From Oncomelania hupensis (taxonomy: Eukaryota; Mollusca; Gastropoda; Littorinimorpha; Pomatiopsidae): a stretch of 64,000 nt of DNA. The position numbers and the translations under genes were made by a program. Below are positions 54,540 through 64,000 of this stretch, piece after piece (position 1 is the stretch's first letter; each line of letters starts with the position of its first letter). The notes beneath the pieces were generated by a model. It saw only the letters and a program-made list of their open reading frames with translations. It was not told the origin of the DNA and did not search any database. The stretch is from assembly GCA_036898135.1 (NCBI GenBank), contig CM072519.1, positions 33,683,939 through 33,747,938 on the forward strand, read 5' to 3'.

Positions 54540-55110
54540 CGACTGTTCTACGATGCAAAGAACGTCCGGTCTTTTGCATCTTAAAGTTCATATTGCATTA
54601 AATAGCAATTATTTCCTCATTTTACTGGGTCACGCACTAGCTGGTAGTTCCATTATGAAATGTATGCTCAAAGATTTCATGGTGTCAGCAATTTTACTAG
54701 TTCAGCGAAGTTCAAGGTGTCCTCCTCCCCCCACCTCCTTAAACCCACTCTTCGCCCTCTTCTTTGGTCTCCATCTTCTTTTAATAGCAATAGTTTAACT
54801 CCTTACCTTTCGCACCCCCCACCCCCCCCCCCACATTCAAACGATGTGAAGAACATCCAGTCTTCAACATATCAAAATCTAGCCCACTGAGGAAGTTATC
54901 TCCGAAGGTCAGATGTAGCTACATTCTACCTGCCTCATCACAACTATTTCCAAGGTTATTTTTTTCTTTCTAATTTTTCTTCCCGCACCTCGGTTTTTTC
55001 CTCTAATAGTATAATAGGCCTTCCAAGTTCCGTGTATAAAAGTAAGGAAAATTTTACACACAGCGATGTGTAGAGCGTCCAGTCTTTCACATCTTAAAGT
55101 TCTAGATATT
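54540..55110 (+). repeat. Three copies of a 35-bp motif
   Basis: CGATGCAAAGAACGTCCGGT-CTTTTGCATCTTAAAGTTC at 54551 recurs in varied form at 54841 and 55066. Spacing is about 290 and 225 bp. The rest is pyrimidine-rich. Confidence 0.65.
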
Positions 55111-55139
55111 CTGCATAGGCTATCCATTTTTCATTTTCT

Positions 55140-58100
55140 TTAATGTTTAAATGGAGTACAAACCCACCGTTTCTCATCCTGAAAGGAGCAGCAGATCATC
55201 CCGTTATCATTCCGTTATCTGGACGATTAATAGTAAGGACTTTGTTGGATGCAGTAGAGTTTTGTTGTCTATATATAGAGCAGCCTTCCTTCGTTTTAAA
55301 TGATACGATGTTTCTATAGGCACCTTTATAATATGAAGACAATGATCGTTCTCCGTATGCACACCTCACAGTGGATGGATGAAGAGAGGGGGAGGGGTGG
55401 GTGGGAGTGTTTTTCAGCTATTTGGGAAAAGGTGTGGGATTTGGAGTGGAGCTTTGCAGTTCTGCTGAGTTGCGGCTGGTTGGTCATCGTCAGCAATCCG
55501 TTGTGCAGACGGGGCGGGATAGGTCTTTTATCTTTTGTAAAACTGGCGAGGCATGTTCGAGTCTCAAAAGATTCATTTTTTCAGTCTCAGAAGTTGAATT
55601 ATTCGACAGCCATAGTCGCAGCCGCACCCGCAGCAGTGGTGTAGAGCTCAAGAACGTTCATATTGAAAATATGAAAACAGGCACCTTCAGGATAAAGCCA
55701 ACTTGTCTGCAAACAGAAGAAAAGCAAAAATAGAGTCGCACAGGCTTGTGTTTCATAAAAGACCAGATTGAAACCGTGTATAAATATCAGCGATATGAAA
55801 TATAAAAATAAACGTATGCGCCGTGACAATTAGTATAGCATGCATTGCACGGGATATTCTCGTATTAGCCTTCCAGACCATTTAGGCAATGTTTCAGCGA
55901 ACCTGGTTCTTTTCAAAATGTCTCAAGTCGAAAAGCCCGAGAATCTCATGCCTGCTTATCGATAATCCTTACATTTTCCAAGGAGTTAATGAAATATAGA
56001 TTTTTTTTTCTTTCAAATGTCGCCTCCTCCACCCCACATTCCTGCACACCAAATAAATTAAGTAAAGAAATACATAAATTAATAAATTTTAAAAGTACAA
56101 AGTAAAAGAAACTAGATGCCAACTATTACTACTATACTAGTACTAGGAAGATAGTATACATTACATATAATCATAACCCTAGCGTAGACTTGTGTAAAAC
56201 AGGAGAAATGTTTTTTCCTCGAGAGGAAAACAATTGTCAAAAGTTAGCACCGATAGCCTATTCATATACTGCAAATAGCCCACAGAAAACTTACGGAATT
56301 AATCTAATTCTTTAGGGTTTGAGTGAGTTTGTTTTGGAATGGTAAAATTCTGTAGGACATACCTTTAGTTGGGCGACGAACTGGTACTATTACACTAGCA
56401 GTATGTCTACAGCTGCTTTTACCCTGTATGTCCCCCTGCAGACAATGTTTTCAAATTCTAATACGTGAACACAGCAAGAAAAACCCGAGAAAACATCTTT
56501 CGCTTCAGCTGCCGCAAACTGTCGTCTGCACGGACTTCGGTGTGGTCAAACTTATTTTTTAAAAAAAATTGGCGTCTGCGTTTGCTTTTAAACTGCGCTT
56601 GCGCTAACCGCGAAAAATAAATCATTGCATCGAGTTGGTTTTAACTCCTGACGAAGCGTGTTTTTTTGTTAAAAGCGAAATATAACACATTGTGATATTT
56701 TAGTAACTTATATCGTTTTAATACTTAGTTTTGCAATAATTACTGAATTCTTGATATTGCATTTTAATAAATTTATTTATAAAGATTATATTTTACAAAA
56801 ATATTTTATGACATGTGTAATGAATGAATCTTTAAAATTATTAGTTTTGTGATGCAAGTGTTTGTTTTTTTAAACAGAATTTTCTTTTTATTTGTATGCT
56901 TTCATTTATTCAAAACGCGACACAAATACCTGTACGCGATTATTTTGATGGTAATAAAGATTTGTTGAATTGTATGGAGAATCTGTCATTTTTATTTCCT
57001 TTGCTTCTTGTTTCCTTTAACCCTGTTACTTCTCTTCCCATTAGGTCGCTTCTGATTGACCGATATAGATACAATTTGAATTTGATTGACAGTCCCTAAT
57101 ACTTCTGAGCATGAATAATTATATATATGGAAATTATGAAGAAGAAGAACACCAACAACAAACATAAGAGGAAGCCAAAAGATTGCATAATATTTATAAC
57201 ACTAATTCAAGTTCCAGATACCTTTTGAAATCTATCATCAGAACTGTTGGCCAGTTGCTACATTAGAACAAGTGGTTAGAGTCCAATGCCTATATTTTTA
57301 CAATGTACGTATACTATACCCTTCCTAATCAACCCTCCTCACCTTCCATCTATTCCCCTCCCTTCTACTCTATTAATGAGAATTATTCATAATTAATAGC
57401 CCTATTGTGGTTCTTCTTGTTTTATTATTATCTTAGTTAAAATTAGAACTATGAAGGAAGATAAAAAGAAAAGTGTACGAAAACTAAGAATGAAAGAAAG
57501 AAAGAAAGGAAAAGAAAGAAAAACGACAAGAAATTACACACACAATAATAAAGAAAGAAAGAAAAGAAAGTGAGAAAAGGAAGAGAAGAACAACAACAAT
57601 ACCAACTCCAGACCATGCAAACAAGAAATGCTATGGATGTATGTGTTTATGTGTTCATTTTATTTTGGTTTATTTCTCTATTTAAAAATATAAAAGGGAG
57701 TATAGTTAATGACTTCATTGTTTTTGATTAATGTTATTTATATTCGTTTATTAATATATTCATTTTCAATGTTCGAATCACTTAGGTGAGTATTGACAAC
57801 ACACACTGCGGGGTGTGTGTGTATGTGTGTTTGATGTATATGTGTGTCTGCAATCATTTGTTATGTTTCTTCAAATTTATTGTTGTATCAATAAATGGCA
57901 TAATGTCACTGTGGTCTTTGATTTGTGTCTTTTTGAACACAAAACCGTTTCTCTATGGTTCACAGCTATATAATTGGATTGAATGTTTGAATAGTATTAG
58001 TATATATATTATTATTGTATTATACTGGTAATGAGTGGGGAATATGAAAGACAACTAAAATAAACCAAGGCAGAAAATTGATACACAAAAGAGAACTTGA

Positions 58101-59140
58101 CAGGAAAGCAAAGCAGAAGGATTGAAACAAGTAAAAGAAACCAAGAAAGAATATAGAAAATACACTCAGGACAGCTGCAGATTAAAAGAAGGAATAAGAT
58201 CGCAAGAAGACAGTGAGCAAACAAAAGGAAAATGAACAGAAGTCAGAAGAGAAGAAAAGATTTGTCTAGCAGGAAAAGAAAGCAAAGAAACAAAGAAAAA
58301 ACACAACAACAAAATTAATAAACATAACTAACACAAAAAGGAAAGAAATGCAAATGTATTACTTTTATCACATGCAGAAGGTATTTAATTAGCAAACATG
58401 AAAGATAAAGCAAAATCATAAATTTTATCACATGATGCAAAAAAAATTAGTCAAATTTGAAATTTAAAATATGTCAATAAAAACTTAAATAACTAATATC
58501 AATATACCTTTTATAACTCAAGGATCATAATTACACTTTCAATTTGGTGTCCCGAACCACAGATAGCTTATAGAATTGTGTTGACTGTTAAGAGCTTATG
58601 CATTGATGCCTATGACGAACTTGGTACATAACAAAACTAAACTGTAATTTGAAAAAAAGCACGAACTTTCAATGCAAGGTTTACTAAACTACAAAAGCAG
58701 ACTTATATAAAAGCATAACATAATTATGATCTCCAGCTGTTTTTAATGGCGTACAATACTGAATAAAACATGTATTAAGCACTTTAGCTCTGATGGGTAA
58801 GACAACGTTATTATGGACATTGAGAGATACTGGATACTTGTAGATTAATGTGATGTTTGGTTAGTGAGGAAAACGTAAAACCTCTTTCTTCAGGCATCAT
58901 CCTGCGATAGAAGCTAGGCTAAACCATACAGAAGAAAGAGTGGAATAAGGAGCATATACAGAGTGTTTGAGTAAAATAAAATTTTAAAAAAGTGTCAAAG
59001 CCAATATACAGAGAAACACTAATGACCGAAATGGTGATAACCCTTTTTTCTACTATTATTAAATCTATAATATTACTCCATTGGATGAAAGTACATACAC
59101 CAAGGCCTAGTCTGTACACTCATGCATTCCTCTGCAATGA
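55140..59140. other. Gene-poor A/T-rich stretch
   Basis: I see no supported exon. Noted only: a purine-rich (GAAA)n zone at 57490-57590, a (TG)n-like zone at 57808-57850 and A/T runs. Short frames such as 57786-58031 (hydrophobic, 81 codons) have no supporting context. Confidence 0.5.
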
Positions 59141-59149
59141 TTTTAAAGG

Positions 59150-59632
59150 TCCTGGTTTGACCGGTGAGTGCCAGTCATACCAACACAGCCAGTAAGCACA
59201 TCTAACCCTTCCCCCATGCCTTGTTGCCCAAGATTGTGCTCAGCGGTGTGGGGTGTTAGATGATACACCTGAAGGCAAGTGGATTGCATTCAATCCTGTA
59301 TCGGCCAGGACCTTGAGCTGAAAAAGTGCTATTTAAGAATGTTCAAATAAAACTAGAAGGATAAAGCCCCCTCCCCCTCTCCCCATCTCCCGTTCCCCCC
59401 TTTAAAAAACAAAAAACAAACTTTATTATCACCGAGGTGAAATTTGGGCGCTTTCATTTTCGAAAGTACAGCAGCCCCAAGTGAAGCGCTTTACCCAAGG
59501 TATATGCTGGGTGTGTTCTTGTCACCGGCACTCACCCGTCTAGGACATGAGCGTCAGGATCTTTAAAGTCCGTTATGATGGAATGCATGCGACACAGACT
59601 AGACCTCAGTTTATACTCTCGTCCTTATAGAA
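59150..59632 (-). repeat. Family B fragments in opposite orientations
   Basis: 59150-59345 carries AAGATTGTGCTCAGCGGTGT and ATCCTGTATCGGCCAGGACC (minus orientation). 59500-59632 carries GGACATGAGCGTCAGGATCT and GACCTCAGTTTATACTCTCG (plus orientation). Together they nearly rebuild one unit in two inverted pieces. Confidence 0.7.
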
Positions 59633-59725
59633 CTCATACTATTAAACGTCAAAATGAAAAAAAACAACAAAATGAAACGGTGGCATTAAAATGCTAGGTA
59701 ATATCCACTTTGATCTTTCTATGCT

Positions 59726-60180
59726 CTTGACCTTGAGATGACCTTGACCTCCGGCTCCAAATACACATGTACTATCAAAAACACAAAAGCAAAAGTTGTA
59801 TCGTGCAAAAAAAAACAACAGTGACCATGGGATGACTTTGACCTTCAGTGACCTTGACCTTTGGGATGAACTTGACCTTCACAAGACCTCTCTTGCATGT
59901 CTGATCAAATAACCTAATGTTGTTGCATACAATGGGTTAAATAGCCATTCCACAGTACGATGACCTATTTTTTTGTATGTTTTTGCAAGGTCTAAAATTA
60001 CCTTCAAGATTAACGCAAAAATGGAATATATATATGAAAGATCAATCTATCATCTCGAAATACAACAGTTTTGACTTGATATTTTTTATAGTTTAGGGTC
60101 AAGGTCCCTTCAAAGTACCTATACAAACAAACTTGGACAGTTCCAGTGACCTTGACCTTGGAGTGAGGTTGACCCAATTT
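59726..60180 (+). repeat. Cluster of TGACCT(T)GACCT motifs
   Basis: TTGACCTTGAGATGACCTTG (59728), GACTTTGACCTTCAGTGACC (59836), GACCTTTGGGATGAACTTGA (59861), AGGGTCAAGGTCCCTT (60096) and GTGACCTTGACCTTGG (60147). These match nuclear-receptor half-sites by sequence, but such tracts are also a known kind of dispersed repeat in molluscs, so function is unproven. Confidence 0.6.
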
Positions 60181-61229
60181 GCGAAGTATGTGTGTCATTG
60201 ATATCTATCATGCATCAAAGAATCATAAGTTCAATATTAATAACCTAGAAAAAATGTGAAATTTTGTGAACAATTGTCATTTTCGAACAAACATTTGATC
60301 TTACCAAGTTTGGTGGTGATAGTTGAAATAGGCTCTGAATACTTAGACACTTTAAAGTTTTTGCACAGACAGCAGACAGACAAAAGTTTTGTTTCAATAT
60401 AATTTTTGGACTCATTTCGCACAGATTTGCAAACATCTTGAATTTTAAATTTTTTTTGGGAGGGAGGAAGGGGTTGGAGTGTGAGTACATGGAACTCACA
60501 TTGCTATGCATGTGAGTGAAAATTAAAATGTTTGAGTTATTATCATTATTTAATATTACAATTATTAGCATTTTTGTTGTTCAAAGTATATTTTCTATAA
60601 ACAACCAGTTCTGTTGCCTTCCAATTTAAAAAGTCATTTTATTTCTTGTGATTATACAGATTCCATATCGAAGATGGCCCCATATATTTCAAATTATTTT
60701 CCCATATATTTCAAATTATTTTCTTTGTTAATTATTGAGACAAAATATTATGTTAACTTTAACAATTTAGCTCTAACATCCCTAAAGTAATATTTTGATA
60801 CAATCACATTCTTCCCATATAATGATAAAATACGATCAAGCCTTTCAATGGAAAAAATAAATTAATGCCACAAAGTGTTAGAAATGTACACAATTTTCAC
60901 AAACTTGAACTTAAACATTTCATGCATATAAAAATGAAACGCCTGACACATCTAGATAACTGAAAACATTCTATCTATCTGTTAAATAAATAAAAAGTTC
61001 TTTTCTTCTTCATGCTGACCAAAGTTCATCATAATGATTGATGTGACAATTATTCTGGTGCCTACAGAAACTGCATCTTGAGGTTGAGAAAAAGGTATGT
61101 CTCAAAAAGAGTTATTTTTTCCTCTCCCCATTTGTTAATTTTTGTCTAGAGCAGTAAGAAACAAGAATGTAATCAACTAATTAGGCCATAAATCAACATC
61201 TACAAAAATAATTAAAACGGAGAAAAAAC

Positions 61230-61658
61230 TCATTCCACAAAGGCCAAATTCTCAGACTGGCCCGACATGTGTGATACGGCCGACATGCGTCTAGGTCTGG
61301 CTCCTGGGTGAGCACCGTTCACTCCTGTTGGATCAGTCAACACTACTGCCTCTCCAGAACTGGCGGCAACTTTCATCTCATTATGGTGTCCAGCATCGAA
61401 TCTGGAGATAATGTTGTCATGCACCAGCCCCGTTGAAGAAGCGTTGTTTGGAGACAAGAACATGTCTGTCTCCTGGGTGCTGTGGTCCTGCTGAATAGCT
61501 GGATCATCGGCAGAAACAAACGCTTGGTTGGCAAAAGACATCACGGAGATTGGACTGTTCTCATTGTGCAGGTACAAACTGTTGGAAGACATTCCGCTGA
61601 AGTTACTTTTCACAGAAGCTGGTCTGGAATTGCTGTCAGCATCATCTCCTGGCATTAT
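61230..61658 (-). CDS. Last coding exon of an unidentified gene
   Basis: Acceptor TTTTCTCTCTGCAG, then IMPGDDADSNSRPASVKSNF through SPNNASSTGLVHDNIISRF, ending RPRRMSAVSHMSGQSENLAF-VE and TGA. It is rich in Ser, Asn and Asp, with no domain or membrane segment seen. Short basic and serine clusters (RPASVKS, RPRRMSAVS) look like kinase sites, which is inference only. It reads as the disordered cytoplasmic tail of a larger protein whose body lies right of the window. No polyadenylation signal was seen close to the stop on the minus strand. Confidence 0.8.
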   Translation of the reverse strand: MMPGDDADSNSRPASVKSNFSGMSSNSLYLHNENSPISVMSFANQAFVSADDPAIQQDHSTQETDMFLSPNNASSTGLVHDNIISRFDAGHHNEMKVAASSGEAVVLTDPTGVNGAHPGARPRRMSAVSHMSGQSENLAFVE

Positions 61659-61996
61659 CTGCAGAGAGAAAAAACAACCCCAACCCGGCAATGATTAGAT
61701 GAACCGCAATGATACTGCAAAAAAAATGTGACAGGGTGGCCTATCAACAAACACACTCCTCAAATATTCAACTCGAGAAATAGGGGTATAAAGAAGAAGT
61801 TCGGAGAAGAAGGGAAAGGAGAAGGAGGGAAAGGAGAAGAGGAAAAAAGAAAGAGAGGAACAAAAGAAAAGAACAAAAACAGAGTCCTAGATAGTACAGT
61901 ATATCTGGAGGCCACTACTGTCTATTATAAAACAATAACGGAAAAATTATTATTAGAATAAACATAAAGGTAAGCAGGACAGGTTTCAGTTTATAC

Positions 61997-62588
61997 CTTC
62001 GCAGTATGTCGACCAAGCATGCTTTTCTTGGATCCAGCAGAACTGGGAGGAGTCAATCTCTGGTCATGACTATCAGCGCTTCCATTTCTCTGACCGTGAA
62101 CTGTCGATTTATATGCATTTGGAAAGACTGGGGCTTTGGTGAGCGCACTCTGTTGTGCCTTGCCATGGGGATCCAGACTGGAAGCCTTGCCAGATGCACT
62201 TTTGGGTGTGCGTGACGATGAAGTGGAAGCAGAGGATGATGGGTGGCCTGCGTGCACAGGTCTGCTTGGGTTTATCGCGGGTTTGTATGGAAATAGTTTG
62301 CTGATCAAAGATACAAGTCCTGATGAACTAGTTTTAGATGACTCCTCTTCGATGCTACTGGCAGGCTGGAAGCTGCTGGGGTCTAGTTCTGGTTCGTCGT
62401 GCATTACGTTTAGATCTATTTCTGGTTCGTCGTGCATTACGTTTAGATCTATTTCTGGTTCGTCGTGCATTACGTTTAGATCTATTTCTGGTTCGTCGTG
62501 CATTACGTTTAGATCTATCTCCATGGACAAACTAGAGACAGTAGATCTTGCTGTGCTTGGTCGAGATGTTCTCTTCACACGTTTGACT
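61997..62588 (-). CDS. Penultimate coding exon of the same unidentified gene, with 11-residue repeats
   Basis: Acceptor AATTTTGCAG, donor AAG/GTATAA. The 592 nt begin with one base and end in phase 0, joining exactly to the exon at 61658. The peptide runs KRVKRTSRPSTARSTVSSLS, then four copies of EIDLNVMHDEP (the last ends with L), then SSGLVSLISKLFPYKPAINP and a Ser/Pro/Lys-rich stretch to GRHTAK. The repeats correspond to four 33-bp DNA units at 62388-62519. No known domain is recognised. Open frame, two clean splice borders and phase agreement make it a real exon. Confidence 0.82.
62388..62519 (-). repeat. Four in-frame 33-bp tandem repeats
   Basis: Unit TCTGGTTCGTCGTGCATTAC-GTTTAGATCTATT (plus strand) occurs at 62388, 62421, 62454 and 62487 with at most one or two end differences. 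Being a multiple of three, it extends the protein without a frameshift. Confidence 0.95.
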
Positions 62589-62896
62589 CTGCAAAATTTA
62601 ATTACACAGCATTAACTGCCGATCAACATCCCTCAGATTAACATTAACTGTTACTGACCGTAGTTTGCCTGTTTTGTACATTCTTCCCACTTTATGCCCA
62701 CATTTTATAGACCATTATTGTGCACTTCTAAGTATGTGTGCTAAGAGATGTATACATGCAACAAAATATATCATCATAATTATAATTAAAATCATCTAAA
62801 CTTATAACCTTGTGGCCATTTCATTGCCTAAATAGCCATTCTACTTTTTGTAGGGCCCTGGCAGTATAAATATTGAAATGAATACAAAAGAATTAC

Positions 62897-62977
62897 AGTA
62901 TAGTATAGTATAGTATAGTATAGTATAGTATAGTATAGTATAGTATAGTATAGTATAGTATAGTATAGTATAGTATA
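62897..62977 (+). repeat. (TATAG)n microsatellite
   Basis: About 16 perfect pentanucleotide units. Confidence 0.95.
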
Positions 62978-63185
62978 ATGCAATACAGTACACATTCTTA
63001 TCATGATAAATGATGTTTCCATAAATAAACTTTCACTTACATACAGCATTACAAATACAATGATATTTTATGTTTTCTAAAAATAAATTTTTGTTCTAGA
63101 TGAGAAGTTTCTGGAACTGGAAAATGAACTAAATCAGGGCAATTATATTATGCAAATATGAAATCACAAACATTTCTAACTTTTC

Positions 63186-63282
63186 CAAAACACCAGCTCA
63201 CATGGCAACCTCTGCACACACTCACACATATGCACACACATACACACACACACATACGCACACACATACACACACACATATA
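63186..63282 (+). repeat. (CA)n-rich repeat
   Basis: CACACA runs interrupted by TATG, TACG and TATA. Confidence 0.85.
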
Positions 63283-63540
63283 TAGATCAGAGTAACCATC
63301 CACGCATTCAAAGACTTAAAGTTTTATTTATTATGAGCATAAATTATACCGTTATGTTATTTCTATGTTATAGTAAAAAGATTCACTACAAGTACAAGGG
63401 GGTTATGACGTAAGGTTAATATGTTAATATTCTAACCTGCAATGTTTGTATTAACCTAGGAATGTTAATTCTAATAATTACAATACTACAAGAAGTTAAT
63501 GTCATCCGCATTAGCCACCAATGTTAGTATTAATAACCTT

Positions 63541-63770
63541 ATGTGAGCCATTGCAAACTTCTACAGTGCAAATTCAAGTGTTAAAAAACAGTACACAGTT
63601 CACAAATTCAATCTTTTGCTGTAGCTATTGGTGATCAGAAAAGCACTGAAAGCTTATGTGAGCCATTGCAAACTTCTACAGTGCAAATTCAAGTGTTAAA
63701 AAACAGTACAAAGTTCACAAATTCAATCTTTTGCTGTAGCTATTGGTGATCAGAAAAGCACTGAAAGCTA
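63541..63770 (+). repeat. 115-bp direct tandem duplication
   Basis: ATGTGAGCCATTGCAAACTT starts at 63541 and 63656. The two units agree apart from about one base (GTACACAG against GTACAAAG) and their ends. A recent duplication, non-coding. Confidence 0.93.
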
Positions 63771-64000
63771 CAAGCAGGGGTGCCGAAAACCAGAAATGTC
63801 AACTCTCACACTGCGCATTAGTGACTCTTGCAAAGCTACTCTCCCACATGACTTCTCACTAGTCCGTAATCACTGCCATTCAATTAATCTTGAAAGGTAC
63901 ATTGGAAACACAATGGGACAGTGACCGGATGGCAGCAAAAAAGAAAAAGAAAAGTCCCAGCCAACAAGGTAGGTTGCCCGAGAAGATTTTTATTCACATT

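Noticed and set aside
56360..56395. Micro-exon YQFVAQLK with donor AAG/GTATGT
   Set aside because: Only 24 nt open, acceptor without a pyrimidine tract; chance level.
57786..58031. Small membrane protein of 81 residues
   Set aside because: Hydrophobic because the DNA is T-rich; no conserved start context, no neighbouring gene structure.
62388..62519. CRISPR-like array
   Set aside because: 33-bp units are directly adjacent with no spacers and lie in frame inside an exon of an animal gene.
62136..62615. Plus-strand 159-codon frame with CITFRSISGSS repeats
   Set aside because: Antisense of the unidentified gene's exon; minus strand has matching splice borders and phase.

Overview
This window is animal nuclear DNA, not bacterial or viral. 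The only convincing coding sequence is split into short exons with GT-AG borders (and one GC-AG border). These exons sit in a large excess of introns, decayed retroelements, tRNA-derived SINEs and simple repeats. The mix of RTE-like and CR1/jockey-like LINEs, a Penelope-like element, a pogo/Tigger-like transposon, a tRNA/5S chimeric SINE and very long (AG)n/(TAA)n tracts fits a lophotrochozoan, most probably a mollusc. The species cannot be told from the sequence alone.

Left part (1-11.6 kb, minus strand): nine phase-compatible exons encode about 530 residues of an ankyrin plus armadillo repeat protein that I recognise as ANKAR-like. The 3' end of the gene lies left of base 1. Introns between these exons hold a CR1/L2-like LINE relic (2.3-3.6 kb), a 105-bp palindromic element (4.1 kb), a Penelope-like relic with a GIY-YIG domain (4.9-6 kb), and an RTE-like 3' fragment (8.7-9.4 kb). 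Further right on the same strand, four exon-like segments (24.9, 28.2, 42.2 and 44.4 kb) have open frames and good donors. Three of them join in phase to the first firm ankyrin exon, so the gene may span at least 44 kb. This upstream part is inference.

Middle (11.6-61 kb): mostly non-coding. It holds three further RTE-like LINE copies (17.0-18.7, 31.3-33.3 and 46.6-48.8 kb) with a GGATA-type 3' tail. It also holds one open jockey/CR1-like reverse transcriptase C-terminus (21.6-22.3 kb), at least four SINE types (tRNA-Thr-like, tRNA-Arg-like, tRNA/5S chimera and a third tRNA-headed family), a foldback MITE with a 9-bp target duplication (23.6 kb) and a 2.96-kb TA-flanked pogo/Tigger-like element (38.6-41.6 kb). 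Two unnamed dispersed repeat families are also present, with many microsatellites.

Right end (61.2-62.6 kb, minus strand): the last two coding exons (339 residues, ending in a stop) of a second gene that I cannot name. It encodes a Ser/Pro-rich, low-complexity tail with four exact copies of an 11-residue repeat. The 5' part of this gene lies right of base 64000. The two genes point the same way, but nothing in the sequence shows that they work together. I saw no rRNA gene, functional tRNA gene, CRISPR array or operon.
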